Shown: piece after piece, positions 59,198 to 64,000 of the stretch
Layout of the letters: each line of letters begins with the position of its first letter
How positions within the stretch are numbered: the stretch's first letter is position 1
Assembly (NCBI RefSeq): GCF_026745355.1
Contig: NC_079202.1
Location: forward strand, 61,780,806-61,844,805
Direction of reading: 5' to 3'
Length of the DNA: 64,000 nt
Origin: Beta vulgaris subsp. vulgaris
Lineage: Eukaryota > Streptophyta > Magnoliopsida > Caryophyllales > Amaranthaceae
Position numbers and translations under genes: made by a program
Notes under the pieces: model-generated
Seen by the model: only the letters and a program-made list of their open reading frames with translations
Database searches by the model: none
Told to the model about the DNA's origin: nothing

Positions 59198-59207
59198 TTA
59201 TATAGAA
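59198..59207 (-). promoter_or_regulatory. Candidate TATA box of the small membrane-protein gene
   Basis: The minus strand reads TCTATATAAGAT, about 195 nt upstream of the ATG. Sequence and position only. Confidence 0.4.
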
Positions 59208-59595
59208 ACACTTACATTATTCTTTGATGAGGGTGTTGATACACTAATATCATACAAAAGTAACTTGCACTTGTTATGCTAAGTTTGTTTAAGTTGGGTG
59301 TGTAAATATTTGTGAGGCAGAAGAAGTGATTGTATTTCCAACAAATGGGTGTTTTTGTATGAGCATATAAAGATTACATAAGTAGACTGACGCACAAAAA
59401 AAGGAACTCATACTTTCAATGAGTTACGTTTGTTTTAAAAAAGTGGTTTTTTTCAACACTGACTAACTAGTGACGACTTGGAAATTGTGGGCGTATCTGA
59501 GGAAAGATGTTACATATTTTCTTTACTCTCTCTATTTGTGTATTGTGTAAATTAATTAATTACTAAATTTGGGGGTGCTTAACTGCTGATTATTA

Positions 59596-59852
59596 CTCCC
59601 TCCGTCTCAAAATATAGTTCCCATTTTTATTTTGGGAGTCAAATTTTAAAAACTTTGACCAAATATTCTTACTAATGTATACAAAAAAAACATATTCATG
59701 AGAGGTCTTCTTAGATTCGTCTCAATGTGTAAATTCGTAATATCAACTTTTTATATTTTTTATTAATAAGAAATAGAAGATATCGTCGGTCAAAAGTACG
59801 TCTTGAAGACTGTGCAAAATGAAATGGGAACTATATTTTGGGACGGAGGGAG
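59596..59852. mobile_element. Stowaway MITE
   Basis: Ends CTCCCTCCGTCTCAAAATATAG and CTATATTTTGGGACGGAGGGAG with TA on both flanks (59594-59595, 59853-59854). It resembles the copy at 14259. 257 bp. Confidence 0.94.
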
Positions 59853-59854
59853 TA

Positions 59855-60298
59855 TGAATTAGTGATTTTAAGTGGTTTGATTAAAGAATGCGTGGCAGTC
59901 GCACCGCAAGATCATCTTGAAATAATACTTTGATGTAGTTGTTACGTGTATCAACTATCAAAGGGGCCAAATCTTTTGTGATCTCTTCTCGACTAATAAT
60001 AAGTCACTCTATACCGTATTACTTAGTTAAGGTAGTATTTATTACTTAGTGCATATCTAAAAAGTCTCATTGAAGTGTGATTGGTCGGATTCAATTACCA
60101 ACTCTTAAAGTCGGAACAATTGGCCATTATGGCCAATTGTCCCAATCAAGCTTCCTTCTTGTGTTAAAACGTGAGTTAAAAAGCTTAAACGGTATATACA
60201 TAAAATATTGGATAATATTATATGTAAAGGGATAATATTATATTGTAAAGGGTAGAATGGTACTTTACTAATCATAGGTCTGTATTATAAACAATATA
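59855..60298. other. Gene-free stretch
   Basis: No gene seen. A short direct repeat AAAGGGATAATATTATAT / AAAGGGTAGAATGG is near 60225-60260, and a short palindromic phrase (CAATTGGCCATTATGGCCAATTG) is near 60117-60139. Confidence 0.4.
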
Positions 60299-60580
60299 TC
60301 TCTATTCTATATGGGAAGAGGGGTAGGACACCAAAATATTAGAAACCCCATTTTACCCTCATAACATCTCTATTATAACTACTTCCTTTAATGAAAAAAT
60401 AAAAAAGAAAACTACCTAATTAATTTAAAAAAGAAAAAAAAATTACAAAAAGAAAACCATCAAGAATTCAAATATTCCTAATTTATTAGAAATAATTAAT
60501 AATTAATTTAAATTTTTTCGTCTCCTAAAAAAATAATTTTGTACGTATGTTCGCATGCATCGCGTGCATATAAAAACTAG
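60299..60580 (+). mobile_element. Mini-Helitron, family A
   Basis: Starts TCTCTATTCTATATGGGAAG after A and ends TCGCGTGCATATAAAAACTAG before T, with a stem formed by GCATGCATCGCGTGC. Non-coding, 282 bp. Same family as 22480 and 34094. Confidence 0.75.
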
Positions 60581-60647
60581 TATATTGAATGTCAGGTTAA
60601 TCTACAATAGGTTAACACACAATTATTCCCACACTTGTACATAAAAA

Positions 60648-60911
60648 TTAGTTATTAGGTCCGAACTATGCCCCGGATAAGAAAAAAAATTTATTTATTA
60701 ATATAATACTTTATGATAATAACACGAAATACGACTTAGCCTAATGGTTAAAACTTTAGTATATCTACTTGAGGTCTCGGGACCAAACCCTATACTATGC
60801 AATTTCTTAATTTTTTTGTATTACATAGATTACATAACTAAAACTCCCTAAAGAGAGCGCCACATTGCACAGTTTCTTGTTTTCGCACGCTTTTTAATAC
60901 ATTTGTATAGA
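60648..60911 (-). mobile_element. Small non-autonomous Helitron, family B, minus strand
   Basis: The minus strand starts TCTATACAAATGTATTAAAA after A and ends GGGGCATAGTTCGGACCTAATAACTAA before T. It is colinear with the copy at 23686, including the tRNA-like part (plus strand GCCTAATGGTTAAAACTTT). 264 bp. Confidence 0.75.
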
Positions 60912-60946
60912 TATGAAAAGATCACATGAGGTAAGTATTACCGTAA

Positions 60947-61119
60947 TTAGGAATTGGGGTTCGTTCAAGTGGTAAACTTTTCCATCTTCCCTAACAAGGT
61001 TTAGGGTTCAATTCCTATATCTAAGGAAGGAGGAGGTTGGGGGTGTCTGACTTATAATGGGCTTCTGGGTAGGAGTCTTGTGCGAGGGAAGTCCAAAAGA
61101 TTTTTCTTAATAAAATAAA
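60947..61119 (+). mobile_element. tRNA-derived SINE, plus strand
   Basis: The head reads GGTTCGTTCAAGTGGTAAAC (A-box) and GGGTTCAATTCC (B box). It ends TTTCTTAATAAAATAAA. AAGTATTACCGTAA flanks both ends (60933-60946 and 61120-61133), an exact 14-bp target duplication. Confidence 0.92.
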
Positions 61120-61446
61120 AAGTATTACCGTAAATGTTAATATTGCCAAATTTAAACGCTCACCTAAAACAATGTAGTCACAATTTAATTTAAACCTAAA
61201 TGAATGATCAAACAAAAATTAAAGAGTAGTACTTGTAAAGTTAATTTTTTTTTATCCTTGTCGGCTTGTCGTATTAGCATATTGCAATCAAATTGAAATT
61301 AATTAAAAAAATTTTTTTTTTAATCCAATAAGAATTATTTAAATAATATAATAGATTTCAACATTAAAATACTTATTTTCAAGTGATCGAAGATATTACA
61401 CGTCATAGAAATAAATTTGAATTTCATACAAGTATACGAAACTAAA

Positions 61447-61560
61447 GCCTTGTTCTTTTGGACTTATTTTCAGTTCAATTCATTTCAGTTAATCTCTACA
61501 TTTCGATTTAATTTAATTTAATTCAATTCAATTTCTCTCAGTAAAAAAACGAAACTCTAA
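61447..61560. mobile_element. Degraded GAACTGAACT-family MITE
   Basis: CCTTGTTCTTTTGGACTTATTTTCAGTTCAATTC resembles the end of the copies at 2163 and 3795, with AATTTAATTTAATTCAATTC repeats. The right end was not found. Confidence 0.5.
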
Positions 61561-62017
61561 GACAATGGAATTCAATTAATACTGGATTTGACTTATCAAT
61601 TGTATTTGTACCATATAATCATAATTATCTTATACACCATTCACATTTTTTTTCTTTAGTATTGTCAGCTTCAAAATATAATTTGCTAACTCATTTATAT
61701 AAAGGTTGAATACCCAAGCCAATGAGTGGGGTGGATCAACCCTGACCCAAGCTGACTGAGATTGCTCCCACAGGTCCATTTTTTCGGACCAGGTGTAACT
61801 TGTAAGTGACTAAAGTGGGGTACAATCAGTTAATTTATGGTTTAAATTTAGTTGTTACACTTTTAAAATTACAGATTTTAAAGCAATTTTTAGAAAAGAT
61901 AGAGAAAGAAAATAAAAGGGTCTCATATAATAGTGAAGAGATATAGAGAAGTTATTACCCAAAATAAAAGTGTCACAACTAAATTAAAACGGAGGAAGTA
62001 GTAAAATTATTCACTGA

Positions 62018-62140
62018 GGCTCCGTTTGGTAGGGCGTAAAATATTTTCAGTGTAAAATGATTTTCATGGAAAACAATTTACAATGGAAAACAAAATTCCA
62101 AAATTAGTTTTCCGTTGTTTGGTTCGATGTAAAAAATTAA
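62018..62140. mobile_element. MITE-like element, partial
   Basis: GAGGCTCCGTTTGGTAGGGCGTAAAATATTTTCAG is the typical start of a plant MITE. The body continues AGTTTTCCGTTGTTTGGTTCG with no clear right end, and the next segment is the GC-rich block at 62176. Confidence 0.5.
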
Positions 62141-62175
62141 TTTTTGACAGTTTTAGGCTAAAAAACAAAAGGAAA

Positions 62176-62376
62176 TGAGCGCTCGGCCCGTGGGCCATCG
62201 AGGCGGCCTCGTGCCGGTGCGGGCCTGAAATAAAATTCTTTGACTGTGACAGGCTCGCAGCCCACGTAGCGGACAACGAGCCGAACCGGGCCTCGAGCGG
62301 GCTTGGACTGGGCCCAAATTGTGTCGGGCCGGACCGGCCCGCGTGCTGGTCCGACTCATGCCCACTTCTAGACGTG
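62176..62376. repeat. GC-rich repeat block
   Basis: About 200 bp of GC-rich sequence with GGGCCGG, CGGGCC and GGCCCG words, abruptly bordered by AT-rich DNA. It resembles dispersed plant repeats of the GGGCC type (seen on the minus strand as AGTGGGCATGAGTCGGACC). Open frames on it are not gene-like. Confidence 0.55.
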
Positions 62377-62399
62377 ATTGATGATGATCTCCGTAACGT

Positions 62400-63228
62400 G
62401 TTCTTGGTGACAATTTCAGTGATAATATACTCTCTTTATTTTTATTTTTATTTTTTCACACTATAGTACACGTAAAATCTTGGACTTGGACTTGGACTTG
62501 GACTTGTCAATTGTCACCATGCGCTTTTTGTTCCGGGCCTAAAGGCCTGTAGTAAAAGTGGGTTATGGTTTTGGCATTTTGGGTTTACCAACCATATTTC
62601 GAATTTTACTTTGTTTTGTTTGGCCACTATCAAAATGTGGACCGAATTTCATATGGCTGCTAGTTGCTATATTATTTATTCGCTTTGGGGGTAATTAACA
62701 TTTTAATATATAAATTTCCATGTGCTAGTTTTATTAATGTCTCTATCAAATTCTAGATAAGTGCGTTATTGTATGCAAATGTTTGTAGATTAGTTGCTTC
62801 TAATTATTTTAGATAAAGTAATGAGGAAAAGGTAATAGTTTGAACAACTAATCTAGGATTCTCCTAGCACTAATGTCTAATAGTTGGATTATTTGATTCA
62901 AATAAGTACAACTACTAATTGGATTGTGATAACGTCTTATTTAAAGCCAGAGGCGGCTAAGGCCATGTTCATGGTAATCAACTATATAGGGCTCTCGAAA
63001 TATAAGGGTCCAATTCTATAATTTGTCTGCCTAAAGAAAAAAAAAAGACCTAAATGTAATTACGAATATAAAGAGATTAATTTATATCAGGTGTTTTTCT
63101 TCTTCTCCTCCTATTCTCCAAAAAAAAATCATTAGTAATTCTTCCATGTTTTCCTATTCACCAAAAAAAATTAATCTTTATAATTTATTTTAGTACACGA
63201 CCCCTAATTTTATTAAACAGTCCTGTTT
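62400..63228. other. Gene-free stretch
   Basis: A short run of GGACTT repeats (62483-62508) and A-tracts (63038, 63121). No gene recognised. Confidence 0.35.
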
Positions 63229-64000
63229 TGTAACGCCCCGATCCTCAATTACAATTAATACAAACCTTAATACAATAGTCTCCTAATTTGACTTGAAATT
63301 TCGACAGCGTTTCCTTTGAAAATTGGACAACCCAAAGTGGAAAATAATTTAAACCTGTTTACAAACCCAATGAAATATAATATTCTCAATCTCAAAACAT
63401 ATCATCGACGCTTTCGCGGAAATAACCTCAAGAGGGAATCAAATCCAATGGAACTAATCAGTATTACAAACTAATCTAAGAAATCTTCAATCAAAACCTC
63501 AAAAAGAATAACATAAACAATACATATTTAAACCCAAATATAATTTACATTTGAAAGTCTTTGAGTCGAAAGTTCCTCGATGAATTTTCGTCCTCGCCTT
63601 AAACCTCGCGAATCCAACAAGAAACCTGTTCTAATATCAACACCAATACAACACTAGAAGATCATTAGTTCCAACTTAAATATAATAATAATGTTTAATA
63701 TATAATTTTGACTAGTAATGATGATTAAAACTCTCTTAAAAATTTGGGTTGTTACACTCTACCACCCTTATAAGAAGTTTCGTCCTCGAAACTTGAACAT
63801 TATCTGAACATATATGATATGACCTTTTGAACATTAAAATAAGAAATCCAAAGCTAACAGTATTACCGAAACTCTGGAACTGACTTGTGGAACTTAAAGT
63901 GGGTATGACTTGTAACTCTGGAACTGGCCTTCTCTCAATGGCATTTCCCAGGGAAAAATAAATTTTTTAAGAAAATATGGCTCGCAAGCTTCGTAGTAAT
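63229..64000. other. LTR-like or other dispersed repeat, continues past the window
   Basis: The text TTTTGTAACGCCCCGATCC followed by TTGTTACACTCTACCACCC and AAGTTTCGTCCTCGAAACTTG (about 63750-63800) resembles dispersed sequences often seen in plant LTR retrotransposon ends. The block is incomplete, and no LTR ends, primer-binding site or coding could be confirmed. Confidence 0.3.

Noticed and set aside
62064..62413. Arg/Pro-rich minus-strand frames
   Set aside because: They lie on a GC-rich repeat block and look like composition artefacts.

Overview
This window is nuclear DNA from a flowering plant, most likely a dicot. It is AT-rich, carries intron-containing plant gene families (GRF-interacting factor, DHHC-type protein S-acyltransferase, F-box/DUF295) and is crowded with Stowaway-type MITEs, Helitrons, tRNA-derived SINEs and PIF/Harbinger remnants. 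The MITE and SINE mix suggests an Amaranthaceae-like (Caryophyllales) genome, but that is a guess from general appearance and not a proven assignment. No bacterial, organellar, CRISPR or operon-like signal was seen.

Genes. Six likely host genes are visible: (1) a single-exon, membrane-anchored methyltransferase-like protein, minus strand, 11488-12462; (2) a GIF2/GIF3-type transcriptional co-activator, minus strand, four coding exons, 16123-19979; (3) a PAT12-like DHHC palmitoyltransferase, plus strand, seven coding exons, 25758-33555, predicted 305 aa; (4) a multi-pass membrane protein of unknown family, minus strand, 34899-35654; (5) an F-box/DUF295 protein, minus strand, 37441-38739, probably with a 5'UTR intron; (6) a two-helix small membrane protein, minus strand, 58671-59006. 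They do not form a pathway and are separated by repeats.

Layout. 0-11 kb: gene-free, with Helitron, SINE and MITE insertions. 11-20 kb: the methyltransferase and GIF genes. 20.6-25.4 kb: a 5'-truncated LINE with target-site duplication, then MITEs, mini-Helitrons, an interrupted foldback element and a GC-rich inverted-repeat element. 25.7-33.6 kb: the PAT12 gene, whose third intron holds a long-TIR element carrying a fragment of a NINJA/AFP-family gene. 34.9-40.6 kb: the membrane protein and F-box genes. 41.6-45.1 kb: a ~3.1 kb Helitron nested in a MITE and containing a 511-bp tandem duplication. 45.9-51.2 kb: MITE, SINE and a broken PIF/Harbinger element (transposase plus Myb/SANT-like ORF1). 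51.27-53.06 kb: a duplicated 3' end of the PAT12 gene, now a pseudogene and itself hit by a 127-bp hAT-like MITE that is absent from the parent copy. 53-64 kb: mostly repeats around the small membrane-protein gene, ending in repeat-like sequence that runs off the window.

The most informative features are the transposon-mediated rearrangements: a gene fragment captured inside a long-TIR element, a partial gene duplication abutting Harbinger ORF1, and two families of small Helitrons whose ends all fit A/T insertion sites. I found no clear case for a wholly new biological system. The best candidates for novelty are the NINJA-carrying element, the SINE-carrying Helitron family and the unrecognised 251-aa membrane protein. 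All coordinates and splice sites were read by eye.
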